64,000 nt of DNA, taken from the NCBI RefSeq assembly GCF_052072235.1, contig NZ_CM125436.1, positions 4,024,001-4,088,000 of the forward strand. The letters are read 5' to 3'. The notes beneath the pieces were generated by a model that worked only from the letters and a program-made list of their open reading frames with translations, made no database searches and was not told the origin of the DNA. How positions within the stretch are numbered: position 1 is the first letter of the stretch; every line of letters starts with the position of its first letter. Positions 8,894 to 17,925 of the stretch are shown one piece after another. A program made the translations under genes and the position numbers. This DNA is from Brevibacillus_D fluminis_A (GTDB taxonomy: Bacteria > Bacillota > Bacilli > Brevibacillales > Brevibacillaceae).

Positions 8894-11800
8894 ATGCCAA
8901 ACACGAATTCGCCTGCCTCGTCGGATACTCCCGGTAAAAAGAGGCGGCGCAGAAGCAAAAAAGCGACTTTTTTCCTGGTCCTTCAGCTTCTGCTACTTTT
9001 CGGATTCATGTCCGTATTGCTTGCGGGCGGTGTCGTGACAGGCTATGTCGCCGCGCTGGTAAAAGACGAGCCGGTGCGCAGTTACGACGAGATTCACACC
9101 AAGATTTTCAGCAATGACTTGACAGGTTTCGCCTACTACAACGACGGGACGCTGATCGGCCAGCTGCGTACCCCCGATGAAGACCGGCGCTTGGTCAAGA
9201 AGTCTGAAGTGTCGCCTTATTTGATCAATGCAATCATCGCAACGGAAGATAAAACCTTTTATGAACATCACGGCGTATCGCTGCAATCCACGCTACGCGG
9301 CGCATATCAGGAGTTCACCAATCAGCCGGTCGTCACCGGGGGAAGCACGTTGACGCAGCAGCTGATCAAGAACACGATCCTGAACGCAGATGTCAACCAC
9401 AAGCGTAAGGCCAAAGAGATTTTCAACGCGCTGCGGATTGAACGGATGTTTTCCAAGGATCAGATTCTGGAAGCGTACATGAACGAGATTTATTTCGGTC
9501 ACAGCGCCAACCGCACCAACATTTACGGGGTGCAGGCGGCGGCGAAAGGGATTTTCAACAAGGATGTAAAAGATCTGGATCTTAGCGAGGCTTCCTATCT
9601 GGCCGGGATGATTCAAAACCCCGGTTCGTATTCCCCGTTTTCGACGGAAGGATACAAACGCGGAAAAGAGCGGCAAAAAATGGTTCTCGACCGCATGATG
9701 GAAAACGGATACATCACGAAAGCGCAGTATGACGAGGCGTCGGGAGCCAACCTGCAAGCGAATTTGGCCAAGCCGGAGCGCAAGGCTTACTCCGAATTCC
9801 CTTACCTGATGATGGATATTGAGCAGCGCGCTGCAAAAGCTTTGCTGGATGCCCAGCTCGCATCGGAAGGAAAAGACAAGGATGAAATCGGCAAGACGGA
9901 ATACCGGCGGATGCTCGACTTGAAAAGCCGCGAAGTGTTGCGCAGCGGCTACAAGATTTACACTACGGTCGACAAAGATTTGAACAAAATGATGCAGGAC
10001 ATCGCGTCCGATCCGAAAAACTTCGCCAAAAACGCCACCTACACCAATGCCAACGGAAAACGGATCGAAAACGCGCTGGAAGAAGTCGGTTCGATGCTGA
10101 TCCAGAACAAAACGGGGGCCATCCTCGGCATGATGGGCGGACGGGATTTCAGCGTGGAACAGACAAACCATACGACCGCTCCGCGCCAGCCCGGTTCCGC
10201 GATGAAGCCGCTGGCTGCCTATGGGCCTGCTTTTGAACTCGGCTACCTGCAGCCCGGGTCGCCGATCGACGACTCCCCGCTCGCGCTGCCGGACGGGCAA
10301 AAAGGCGTCCATCTGCCGCAAAACTGGGATTTTAAATACCACGGGATGATCAGCGCGAGAGAAGCGCTGCGGCAATCGTGGAACGTGCCGGCCATTCGTG
10401 CCTATATGAAAGTGGGCATTCCGACCGCGCTCGATTATGTGAAGAAAATGGGCGTGACCACGCTGGTGGAGGACGATGATCATGCAACGACCGGCGTTAT
10501 CGGCGGGTTGACGTACGGGCTGACGGTTGAGGAGATTACCAATGCCTACGCGACTTTTGCCAATCATGGTTCCTTCATCGATGCCTACATGATCGACCGG
10601 ATCGAAGACAGCTCCGGCAATGTGATCTTCAAGCACGAGATCAAGCCGGAACCGGTCTTCAGCGAGGAAACCGCGTACTTGATGACCGACATGATGCGGA
10701 CCGTCGTCGACTCCGGTACAGGTGCCGGCGTGCGCAAATACATTACCCGCGGCATCGACATCGCGGGCAAGACCGGTACCACCAACAGCGACAATGACGC
10801 CTGGTTCGTCGCCTATACGCCAGAGGTCACACTGGGTGTCTGGACAGGCTATGACGAGCCCCACCGCGTCCCCAATTCCCGACGTCCGATCGAGATCTGG
10901 GGAAAAGTCATGCAGAACGTCATGAAGATGAAGCCCGATCTGTCGGGTAAAAATGAAAAGTTTCAAAAGCCGCGGAATGTCGTCACGGCGACGATCGACA
11001 GCAAATCAGGGCTCTTGCCAAGCGAGCTTTCCAAGGAAGCGAAGCACACGATCACCGATTTGTTCAACCGCCAGTTCGTGCCGACGAAAGTGGATGACAC
11101 GCATCAGAAGGCACGCGTCGTCACCATCGACGAGACGCGCTATCTGGCAAAAGACGGCACGCCCGACGAATTCGTGGAGGAAGGCATTTTCTTCAAACCG
11201 CCGGATACGCAGCAGCTGACCGCCGCTCAAATCGCCGCACTGAACAAGAAGGCGGGAACGAAACCGGCCGACTGGGCGGAGCGGATGCCAACCGAAACCG
11301 ACCCGCGGACCGAGGTGCCAGGCGCTCCTGCCGCTCCCGGCAATGTCACGGCGGGCAAAGGCGAGAAAGGCGTGCACATCTCCTGGCAGCCGGGCAGCGA
11401 AACCGATTTGCTAGGCTATCGGCTGTACCGCGCCAGCGCTGACCATGGCTTTGAAAAGCTCGCCGTCATCAAAGACCCGAAAGCAGGCGGCTACGATGAC
11501 GCGACGGCAAAAGCCTCGGGCACGTACGGCTACTACCTCACCTCCGTCGACATCACCGGAGCGGAATCCCCGCCATCGCCGGTTGCCTCACTCGGGACGA
11601 GCACGGTCTGGGAATATCCGATTCCCGGCGAAACGACGCCAAACAGCGGGACAGACACGAACAGCCAGCCTGGCACACAGCCGGGCATCGATCCGAATCA
11701 GCCTGGCCCACCGACTGAACCGACGGATACCAACACCAATGCCAACGGGCTGCCGTCCACGCCGAAGAGCCTGTCGATCAAGAAAACCGGCACCGGCTTC

Positions 11801-12022
11801 GCGCTGAAATGGAAGGCGAATGCCGGCTCGGAGCAAGTGATCGCCTACAACATTTATTACAGCCTGGACCCGGCCAATGGCTTCCAGCTGCTCGATACGA
11901 CGGTTGGCACCACCTACGTGCACAGCACGTCGGAGAAAAACGGATGGTATTATGTCAGCGCGGTCAACAGCAACGGAGAGTCGCCGCAATCGGCGAGCGT
12001 CAATGCCGCGCAGGCCGAGTAA
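8894..12022 (+). CDS. Class A penicillin-binding protein with two C-terminal FN3 domains
   Basis: 1042 residues from the ATG that follows GTAGGAGG; a longer in-frame upstream start lacks a ribosome site. A basic N-terminus and one membrane anchor (about 24-50) lead to a GT51 peptidoglycan glycosyltransferase with EDKTFYEHHGVS (118-129) and TLTQQLIK (152-159), then a transpeptidase with SxxK serine at 435 (SAMK), SWN at 495-497 and KTGT at 626-629. All catalytic motifs are intact, so it should polymerise and cross-link peptidoglycan outside the membrane. The tail holds two fibronectin type III-like modules (about 810-905 and 950-1040) joined by a proline/threonine-rich linker, probably for wall or protein binding. 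Closest in architecture to PBP1A/PbpF types. Confidence 0.95.
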   Translation: MPNTNSPASSDTPGKKRRRRSKKATFFLVLQLLLLFGFMSVLLAGGVVTGYVAALVKDEPVRSYDEIHTKIFSNDLTGFAYYNDGTLIGQLRTPDEDRRLVKKSEVSPYLINAIIATEDKTFYEHHGVSLQSTLRGAYQEFTNQPVVTGGSTLTQQLIKNTILNADVNHKRKAKEIFNALRIERMFSKDQILEAYMNEIYFGHSANRTNIYGVQAAAKGIFNKDVKDLDLSEASYLAGMIQNPGSYSPFSTEGYKRGKERQKMVLDRMMENGYITKAQYDEASGANLQANLAKPERKAYSEFPYLMMDIEQRAAKALLDAQLASEGKDKDEIGKTEYRRMLDLKSREVLRSGYKIYTTVDKDLNKMMQDIASDPKNFAKNATYTNANGKRIENALEEVGSMLIQNKTGAILGMMGGRDFSVEQTNHTTAPRQPGSAMKPLAAYGPAFELGYLQPGSPIDDSPLALPDGQKGVHLPQNWDFKYHGMISAREALRQSWNVPAIRAYMKVGIPTALDYVKKMGVTTLVEDDDHATTGVIGGLTYGLTVEEITNAYATFANHGSFIDAYMIDRIEDSSGNVIFKHEIKPEPVFSEETAYLMTDMMRTVVDSGTGAGVRKYITRGIDIAGKTGTTNSDNDAWFVAYTPEVTLGVWTGYDEPHRVPNSRRPIEIWGKVMQNVMKMKPDLSGKNEKFQKPRNVVTATIDSKSGLLPSELSKEAKHTITDLFNRQFVPTKVDDTHQKARVVTIDETRYLAKDGTPDEFVEEGIFFKPPDTQQLTAAQIAALNKKAGTKPADWAERMPTETDPRTEVPGAPAAPGNVTAGKGEKGVHISWQPGSETDLLGYRLYRASADHGFEKLAVIKDPKAGGYDDATAKASGTYGYYLTSVDITGAESPPSPVASLGTSTVWEYPIPGETTPNSGTDTNSQPGTQPGIDPNQPGPPTEPTDTNTNANGLPSTPKSLSIKKTGTGFALKWKANAGSEQVIAYNIYYSLDPANGFQLLDTTVGTTYVHSTSEKNGWYYVSAVNSNGESPQSASVNAAQAE

Positions 12023-12045
12023 AGCTCATCTGGCATGACCAAACT

Positions 12046-12081
12046 AAAACGGAGACAAGCAGACGCCTGTCTCCGTTTTTT
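12046..12081 (+). terminator. Terminator after the penicillin-binding protein gene
   Basis: AAACGGAGACA / TGTCTCCGTTTTTT stem-loop 24 bases after the stop. Confidence 0.92.
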
Positions 12082-12174
12082 GTTTCAAATTCTCCTCATT
12101 CTCTCTGCCCTTTTTGTTACTAGGTTCGCTATAATAACCGTAGAAGAAGATGCGAAAGAGGTGGATCAACAGCG

Positions 12175-12807
12175 ATGATTCACACCAAGCGATATTATTG
12201 CAACACATACGAGGCAGGCGGGCGCGAACTGATCATTGAAGGTCCGGTAGAGCCACAGCGACTCGCCGCCATGACGTTTGATGAAGGTCTCAAGGCTTTC
12301 CGTGTCCCGGAGGAACAGCAAAAAGCATTGGTCGAAATCGCCGAATTGCCGGAGGGTCGGATCATCATCGCCCGGGACGGAGATTTGGTGCTAGGCTATG
12401 TGACGTTTCTTCACCCTGATCCGATGGAACGATGGTCAGAGGCCAAGATGGAAGATTTGCTGGAGCTGGGCGCGATCGAGGTCAGCCATAAAGTTCGCGC
12501 AGCTGGCGTGGGCAAGGCGATGCTTATGCTGGCCTATCTCGACGACGCGATGGAAGATTACATCGTGATCAGCACGGAATATTACTGGCACTGGGACTTG
12601 AAAGGCACGGGTCTCGACGTATGGGGGTACCGCAAAATCATGGAAAAAGTGATGGGCAGCATCGGCATGGTCTGGATGGCGACCGATGATCCGGAGATTT
12701 GTTCCCATCCCGCCAACTGTTTGATGGCCCGCATTGGCAAGCGCGTGCCAAACGAAAGCATCATGCGTTTTGACCAGGTGAGATTTCAAAATCGATTTAT
12801 GTATTAG
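12175..12807 (+). CDS. acuA: AcuA protein acetyltransferase
   Basis: 210 residues with a central GNAT fold (EVSHKVRAAGVGKAML gives the acetyl-CoA binding loop, about 101-116). In Bacillus subtilis AcuA acetylates and inactivates acetyl-CoA synthetase AcsA. It is the first gene of a compact acuA-acuB-acuC operon, the canonical order. AGGTGG precedes the ATG, and a TATAAT lies about 40 bases upstream at 12131-12136 without a clear -35 box. The usual partner acsA is not in this window. Confidence 0.93.
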   Translation: MIHTKRYYCNTYEAGGRELIIEGPVEPQRLAAMTFDEGLKAFRVPEEQQKALVEIAELPEGRIIIARDGDLVLGYVTFLHPDPMERWSEAKMEDLLELGAIEVSHKVRAAGVGKAMLMLAYLDDAMEDYIVISTEYYWHWDLKGTGLDVWGYRKIMEKVMGSIGMVWMATDDPEICSHPANCLMARIGKRVPNESIMRFDQVRFQNRFMY

Positions 12808-12829
12808 GAAGCGGAGAGGAGTTTTTTCC

Positions 12830-13477
12830 ATGCGTTTGGTTGAAATTATGCGTCCGAATCCGAAAATCGTGACACCGGCAAGCACCATCGGGGAAGCGTT
12901 CCGGCTTTTGCGGGAAAACCGCATCCGCCATCTGCCCGTGATTGATCAAGGAAAGCTCGTCGGCATCGTCTCGGACCGCGATCTGCGCGATGCGCTGCCG
13001 TCCTCCTTATTAAACCATGAGGATGACGAGATGGTTTTTTCCCGCCCCGTAACCGAAATCATGAAGCATGAGGTGATCACCGGTCATCCGCTCGACTTTT
13101 TGGAAGATGCGGCCAAAACGGTCTACATGCACAAAGTCGGCTGCTTGCCGATCGTCGAAGGGGACGAACTGGTCGGGATCATCACCGAATCCGATATTTT
13201 CCACAGTTTGGTGGAACTGTTCGGCGTCAATCGCCCCAGCTCCCATATCGAGGTCGAGGTGGAGGACCGTGTGGGCGTGCTCGCTGAAGTCAGCAACGTG
13301 TTTCGCGATGCCCAGACGAATGTGACCTCGGTCATTGTCTATCCTTGCCGTGTTCCGACCCGCAAGCTGCTGGTCTTCCGCGTGCAAACGATCGATCCGC
13401 GCAATGTGCTGCAGCTTTTGAAAGAACGAGGCTTCCATGTTGTCGCCCCCATCGATGAGGGGGGACCTTTATCTTGA
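12830..13477 (+). CDS. acuB: AcuB, CBS-pair/ACT-domain protein
   Basis: 215 residues. Two CBS domains (about 1-60 and 75-135) with the typical HLPVIDQGKLVGIVSDRD and CLPIVEGDELVGIITESD turns, followed by an ACT-like domain (about 140-205). CBS pairs bind adenine nucleotides; AcuB belongs to the acetoin/acetate utilisation operon but its biochemical role is not settled. GGAGAGGAG precedes the ATG 23 bases after acuA; the last four bases overlap the acuC start. Confidence 0.92.
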   Translation: MRLVEIMRPNPKIVTPASTIGEAFRLLRENRIRHLPVIDQGKLVGIVSDRDLRDALPSSLLNHEDDEMVFSRPVTEIMKHEVITGHPLDFLEDAAKTVYMHKVGCLPIVEGDELVGIITESDIFHSLVELFGVNRPSSHIEVEVEDRVGVLAEVSNVFRDAQTNVTSVIVYPCRVPTRKLLVFRVQTIDPRNVLQLLKERGFHVVAPIDEGGPLS

Positions 13478-14628
13478 GCCAGCAATCCCGCTTCATTTAT
13501 TCGCCTGAATACGCGACCTACTATTTTCACGCGGACCATCCTTTCAACCAGAAGCGGCTGATTTTGACTCACGATCTCATGCAGGCATACGGGCTGATCG
13601 ATGAAGCGCAGATCGTCCAGCCGCGCTATGCGACAGACGATGAACTCACACTGGTCCACGACCGCAAATTCATCGATACCGTCCGCGCGCAAGGACACAG
13701 CGACAGCGAATTGCCCCAGGCGCCCAGCTACGGGCTGGGCACGGAGGATGTCCCGTGCTTTCCCAAGATGCATGAAGCGACTTCCCTGATCGTTGGCGGG
13801 ACGCTGCAAGCGGCAGACATCGTGATGAACGGACAAGCGTCGCATGCCTTTAACCCTGCCGGCGGCTTGCACCACGCGTTTCGCGGGCGAGCGTCCGGCT
13901 TTTGCATCTACAACGACTGCTCCGTCGCCATCGCCTATTTGCGCAAGCATTGGGACGCACGCGTTCTCTATATCGATACCGATGCCCATCATGGCGACGG
14001 CGTGCAATGGGCTTTTTATGACGATCCCAACGTGCTGACCCTGTCCATTCATGAGACGGGCAAATATTTGTTTCCGGGCACCGGCGATTTGAGCGAGCGC
14101 GGTGATGGAGTCGGCTACGGCTACTCCGTGAATGTTCCGCTGGAAGCGTTTACGGAGGACGACTCTTTTCTGGAAGTGTACAACGCGCTCATTCCGCAAA
14201 TCGCCCGGGGGTTCAAGCCTGACGTGATCCTGACGCAAAACGGCTGCGATGCACACGCTTATGACCCGCTGACACATCTGTCTTGCACGATGCGCATCTA
14301 TCAGGAGATTCCACGGCTGGCACATGAACTCGCCCATGAGCTGTGCGGCGGGCGCTGGATTGCGGTCGGGGGCGGCGGCTACGATATTTACCGCGTCGTC
14401 CCGCGCGCCTGGACGCTCTTGTGGAGCGAAATGACCGATCGGCCCTTGTCCGATGGCCCGCTTCCGCTAGCGTGGACGAGCAAATGGAGCGGGGATAGCG
14501 AATTGCCTCTCCCCACCCATCTGTTTGACGACGTGCACCCCTTCCCGCCGATTCCCCGGCGCGCCGAGATCACCGAAAAAAATCGCGTGATCATGGAGCG
14601 CGCTTTGATGTATGCGCCATTGGGATGA
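13474..14628 (+). CDS. acuC: AcuC, class I/II histone-deacetylase-fold protein deacetylase
   Basis: 384 residues starting at a TTG that overlaps the acuB stop (TTGA), with GAGGGGGG upstream, so translation is coupled. The family motifs are visible: PAGGLHHA (about 129-136) with the paired active-site histidines, DTDAHHGDGVQ (about 169-179) with zinc-binding Asp and His, and GGGGYD near the C-terminus (about 306-311). In Bacillus AcuC reverses AcuA acetylation of AcsA. Full length for the family. Confidence 0.94.
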   Translation: MSQQSRFIYSPEYATYYFHADHPFNQKRLILTHDLMQAYGLIDEAQIVQPRYATDDELTLVHDRKFIDTVRAQGHSDSELPQAPSYGLGTEDVPCFPKMHEATSLIVGGTLQAADIVMNGQASHAFNPAGGLHHAFRGRASGFCIYNDCSVAIAYLRKHWDARVLYIDTDAHHGDGVQWAFYDDPNVLTLSIHETGKYLFPGTGDLSERGDGVGYGYSVNVPLEAFTEDDSFLEVYNALIPQIARGFKPDVILTQNGCDAHAYDPLTHLSCTMRIYQEIPRLAHELAHELCGGRWIAVGGGGYDIYRVVPRAWTLLWSEMTDRPLSDGPLPLAWTSKWSGDSELPLPTHLFDDVHPFPPIPRRAEITEKNRVIMERALMYAPLG

Positions 14629-14655
14629 TTGTTGACACCCATCGTCACGCGTACG

Positions 14656-14685
14656 AACCAGCCCTCTTATGGCTGGTTCTTTGTT
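14656..14685 (+). terminator. Terminator of the acu operon
   Basis: AACCAGCC / GGCTGGTT stem with a T-rich tail (CTTTGTTT), 28 bases after acuC. Confidence 0.75.
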
Positions 14686-14731
14686 TGAACGTTTGACCAT
14701 TTGAAAAAAAGAAGCGAAAGGAGACCATGCT

Positions 14732-15601
14732 TTGTCTACCACTCCTCATGATTTCGCCCCTTATCCCGACATCGACCGCCGCGCACTGGTCGGCGATTGC
14801 GAAAATTGCTTTGGCCTGTGCTGTGTCGCGCTGCCTTTCGCGGCTTCCTCCGACTTCGCGGTGGATAAACACGCCGGACAGCCTTGTACCAACCTGCAGG
14901 CCGACTACCGTTGCGGCGTGCATCCCCGCTTGCGGCAAATCGGCTTTCGCGGATGCACGGTGTACGACTGTTTCGGGGCGGGGCAAACCGTCTCCCAATC
15001 GACGTTTCGCGGCAAAGACTGGCGCGATCATCCCGATACCGCGAAGCAAATGTTCGAGGTATTCCCAATCATGTGGCATCTCCACGAACTGCTCTGGTAT
15101 GTGAGCGAAGCGCTGACACTGCCCGCTGCCCGTCCGATTTATGATGAGCTGCGCTCCGCACTCGCCGAAACAAAGCGGCTTACCCAGCAGCCACCTGACA
15201 AGCTGGCGAAAACGGATGTCGCGGCGCACCGCGCGGAAGTGAACCAGCTGCTATTGCGAACCAGCGAGCTTGTCCGCGCGAATGCCGGCCGGGAGCAAAA
15301 GGAGCGGCGCGGCCTCAAGAAGCCGATCGGCCGGGGAGCCGACCTGATCGGCGCCAATCTCAAAGGGGCTGACTTGCGCGGCGCCAACCTGCGCGGCGCG
15401 TATTTGATCGCCGCTGATTTGCGAAGCGCTGACCTGCGCGCGGCTGACCTCATCGGCGCTGATTTGCGCGATGCGAACCTGTGCGGCGCCGATCTCACCG
15501 ACAGCCTGTTTCTTACGCAAGCCCAGCTCAATTCAGCAAAGGGCGATGCACGCACAAAGCTGCCGTCCGCCCTCACGCGTCCGGCACACTGGTCGGCCTA
15601 G
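14732..15601 (+). CDS. Cys-rich (CxxC...CC) domain plus pentapeptide-repeat protein
   Basis: 289 residues from a TTG start eight bases after AAAGGAG; an ATG four bases upstream is out of frame. The N-terminal part has eight cysteines (C23, C26, C30, C31, C52, C61, C75, C80), a pattern like the CxxCxxCC zinc/iron-chelating family (YkgJ type). Residues about 205-270 consist of roughly a dozen pentapeptide repeats of the A(D/N)L(x)(G) kind, which fold into a right-handed quadrilateral helix. The molecular role is unknown; pentapeptide proteins are often interaction scaffolds or DNA mimics. No signal peptide or membrane segment. It is transcribed alone, with a shared bidirectional terminator downstream. 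Confidence 0.85.
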   Translation: MSTTPHDFAPYPDIDRRALVGDCENCFGLCCVALPFAASSDFAVDKHAGQPCTNLQADYRCGVHPRLRQIGFRGCTVYDCFGAGQTVSQSTFRGKDWRDHPDTAKQMFEVFPIMWHLHELLWYVSEALTLPAARPIYDELRSALAETKRLTQQPPDKLAKTDVAAHRAEVNQLLLRTSELVRANAGREQKERRGLKKPIGRGADLIGANLKGADLRGANLRGAYLIAADLRSADLRAADLIGADLRDANLCGADLTDSLFLTQAQLNSAKGDARTKLPSALTRPAHWSA

Positions 15602-15621
15602 CTGCGCACATCGATTAGAAG

Positions 15622-15667
15622 TAAAAAAAGGCACCCCGCTCTCGTTGGCAGGGTGCCTCTCGTTTTC
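15622..15667. terminator. Bidirectional terminator
   Basis: AGGCACCC / GGGTGCCT stem flanked by an A run on the left and CTCGTTTT on the right, between two convergent genes. Confidence 0.8.
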
Positions 15668-15669
15668 CC

Positions 15670-15909
15670 TTATTGTGCGCCAGCGATCAGCTTGTTCAAC
15701 TCATCGGGCACGAAACCTTTGACCGCCTTGCCGTCGATGACCGTCACCGGCACGCCCAGGAAGCCGAATTTTTCCACCTCGTCGCGGAATTCGGCGCTGG
15801 TCATGACATCGCGAACCTCGAACGGAATGCCTTGCGTCGTCAGCATTTGCTTGACCATGTCGCACTCGATGCAGCCTTTCGTGGAATACACAATCGCTTG
15901 TTTGCTCAT
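15670..15909 (-). CDS. Glutaredoxin-family (NrdH-like) protein
   Basis: 79 residues with the redox motif CIEC at positions 13-16 and the cis-proline segment GVPVT (about 52-56) of the thioredoxin fold. A dithiol glutaredoxin/NrdH-like protein of this size usually reduces ribonucleotide reductase or other disulfides using low-molecular-weight thiol or thioredoxin reductase. Its ATG follows immediately after the mtnN stop codon, so the two are translationally coupled. Confidence 0.87.
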   Translation of the reverse strand: MSKQAIVYSTKGCIECDMVKQMLTTQGIPFEVRDVMTSAEFRDEVEKFGFLGVPVTVIDGKAVKGFVPDELNKLIAGAQ

Positions 15910-16611
15910 TTATCGCTTCAGTCCTTTCAGCATTTCCATCACTATCTCATAAGATCGCCGGGATGCCAAGTGCGTGAACTCCGCGAAGTTTACATGAGCC
16001 GAACCGTCCGCTTTGTCCGACATGGAACGGACGATCACAAACGGCACATCGTTCATCGCGCTGACCTGTGCGACCGCCGCCCCTTCCATCTCGATGCAAT
16101 CGCCACGGAACGTCTCGTACAGGGCCGCGACTCTCGACGGGTCCGCGACGAATTGGTCACCGGTCAAAATCCGCCCGCTGATGACGCGATGGTCACCGGT
16201 CACCTTGGCAGACGCTTGCATCGCCAGTTCCACCAGCTTGCCTTCCGCCTCCCATGTCCATTTGTCCGCATACGGAATCTGCCCGGGCGCAAACCCGAGG
16301 GCAGTCACATCCATATCTTGCTGGATGCAATCGGTCGAAACGACGATATCGCCGATGTTCAGCTCCGGATTGACGGCGCCCGCAACCCCTGTGAAAATGA
16401 TCGACTCCACTTCAAAGCGGTCGATCAGGATTTGCGTGCAAACGCTTGCGTTTACTTTGCCAACCCCCGACTTCACCAGCACGATGTCATGGCCGTCCAG
16501 CTGTCCCGTATAATACGTGATGCCCGCCTTGCTTACCGTGTCGGTTGTCCCCATCTTTTCCAAATAAAGCGCAATTTCCTCGTCCATTGCGCCGATGATG
16601 CCAATACGCAT
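15910..16611 (-). CDS. mtnN: 5'-methylthioadenosine/S-adenosylhomocysteine nucleosidase
   Basis: 233 residues from an ATG preceded by AGGAGG; the longer in-frame N-terminus is not needed. Starts MRIGIIGAMDEE, and has FTGVAGAVNPEL (about 75-86) and MEGAAVAQV (about 173-181) with the catalytic glutamate region, typical of Pfs/MtnN. It cleaves adenine from MTA and SAH, feeding methionine salvage (mtnE and mtnU are also in this window) and the activated methyl cycle. First gene of a two-gene unit with the glutaredoxin. Confidence 0.95.
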   Translation of the reverse strand: MRIGIIGAMDEEIALYLEKMGTTDTVSKAGITYYTGQLDGHDIVLVKSGVGKVNASVCTQILIDRFEVESIIFTGVAGAVNPELNIGDIVVSTDCIQQDMDVTALGFAPGQIPYADKWTWEAEGKLVELAMQASAKVTGDHRVISGRILTGDQFVADPSRVAALYETFRGDCIEMEGAAVAQVSAMNDVPFVIVRSMSDKADGSAHVNFAEFTHLASRRSYEIVMEMLKGLKR

Positions 16612-16717
16612 TCTTTTTTCCTCCTGTTGAAAAGCCGGGCTTGTGCTCGTGTTACCCATTGCCCTGGCTGTATGTACTGCGGCTCAGTAACGAATCGCTT
16701 TTCGTAAACCGCATGCG

Positions 16718-16750
16718 AAAAGGTGGCCCCGCCAAACGATTGGCGGAGCC
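16718..16750 (-). terminator. Terminator of ccpA
   Basis: GGCTCCGCCA / TGGCGGGGCC stem-loop followed on the minus strand by ACCTTTT, 26 bases beyond the ccpA stop. Confidence 0.6.
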
Positions 16751-16775
16751 GTGGTGGTTGTCGCGCATGTTCCGC

Positions 16776-17780
16776 TTACTGCGGGCGCGTGCTTTGTCTG
16801 TACTCAATGCGGTGCGGCAGGAGGACGACATGCTCCTCGACATGCTCGTTGTTCATGTACTTGGTCAAAAGGCGCATCGCCACAGCGCCGATGTCATACA
16901 TCGGCTGCACGACGGTGGACAGCTTCGGCCGCACCATTTCCGCGAGGCGGATGTTGTCATGACCGATGATCTCGATATCGCCCGGCACGGATTTGCCCGC
17001 ATCCTGGATCGCATGGATGGCGCCGATCGCCACTTCATCGTTGGCCGCAAACACAGCCGTCGGCGGGTTGTCCAGTTTCAAAAACTCGTTCATGTTGCGC
17101 AAGCCGGTCTCATACCAGTAGCTGCCGCTGCGGACCAACTCTTCATCCAGCGCGATACCGGAATCCGCAAGCGCTTGCTTGTACCCTTCAAAGCGGAGCA
17201 GGCCGCCCAATGGATCGGTTTTTGGCCCGGACAAGATGGCCACACGCTTGTGGCCGCGATCGATCAATGCTTTGGTCGCGTCATACGCTGCCTGGAAATG
17301 GTCGATGGTGACGGACGGCAAAATGTTGTCGGCATCGCGCGTCGCGGCCAGTACGACCGGAACCGCAGCCGTCGACAACGTTTGCAAATGGTCTTCCTTG
17401 ATCTCGGAGCCGAGGAACAACAGCCCGTCCACCTGCTTTTCCAGCAGCGTGTTGATCAATTGCAGCTCTTTTTCCAACCGGTTGTCCGAGTTGCACAAAA
17501 TGATGTTGTACTTGTACATCGTCGCAATATCTTCAATCCCGCGCGCCAGCTCGGAGAAAAACAGGCTGGAGATGTCGGGGATGATGACGCCGACCGTAGT
17601 CGTCTTTTTGCTCGCCAGCCCCCGTGCGACTGCATTGGGGCGATAGCCGAGACGTTCGATTGCCGCCAGCACTTTTTTGCGCGTGGTCGGCTTTACATTT
17701 GGGTTGCCATTTACGACACGGGAAACTGTGGCCATCGAGACGCCTGCTTCCCTCGCTACATCATAGATTGTGATGGGCAT
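16776..17780 (-). CDS. ccpA: Catabolite control protein A
   Basis: 334 residues. An N-terminal LacI helix-turn-helix (TIYDVAREAGVSMATVSRVV) and hinge helix (about 50-58) are followed by a periplasmic-binding-protein-like effector domain. Length, the first 60 residues and especially the position next to aroA identify CcpA rather than a sugar-specific LacI repressor. With phosphorylated HPr it binds cre sites to mediate carbon catabolite repression. Same strand as aroA but separated from it by a terminator. Confidence 0.93.
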   Translation of the reverse strand: MPITIYDVAREAGVSMATVSRVVNGNPNVKPTTRKKVLAAIERLGYRPNAVARGLASKKTTTVGVIIPDISSLFFSELARGIEDIATMYKYNIILCNSDNRLEKELQLINTLLEKQVDGLLFLGSEIKEDHLQTLSTAAVPVVLAATRDADNILPSVTIDHFQAAYDATKALIDRGHKRVAILSGPKTDPLGGLLRFEGYKQALADSGIALDEELVRSGSYWYETGLRNMNEFLKLDNPPTAVFAANDEVAIGAIHAIQDAGKSVPGDIEIIGHDNIRLAEMVRPKLSTVVQPMYDIGAVAMRLLTKYMNNEHVEEHVVLLPHRIEYRQSTRPQ

Positions 17781-17860
17781 CGCGAAACACTCGCTTTCAC
17801 CTTAAACTTTTGTTTTCATACATTTTCATAGTTACTTTTACAATACCCCAAGAGTGAAAC

Positions 17861-17900
17861 AAAAAACAAGCCTTCCTTTGGAAGGAAGGCCTGTTTTTCC
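17861..17900 (-). terminator. Terminator of aroA (upstream of ccpA)
   Basis: Stem AACAGGCCTTCC / GGAAGGCTTGTT with T runs on both sides, 26 bases beyond the aroA stop. Confidence 0.9.
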
Positions 17901-17925
17901 ATGCGCTGTTCTCAATTTCGACCAA

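Noticed and set aside
17780..17830. cre-like site upstream of ccpA
   Set aside because: TGAAAGCGAGTGTTTC only partly matches the cre consensus and lacks the second half.
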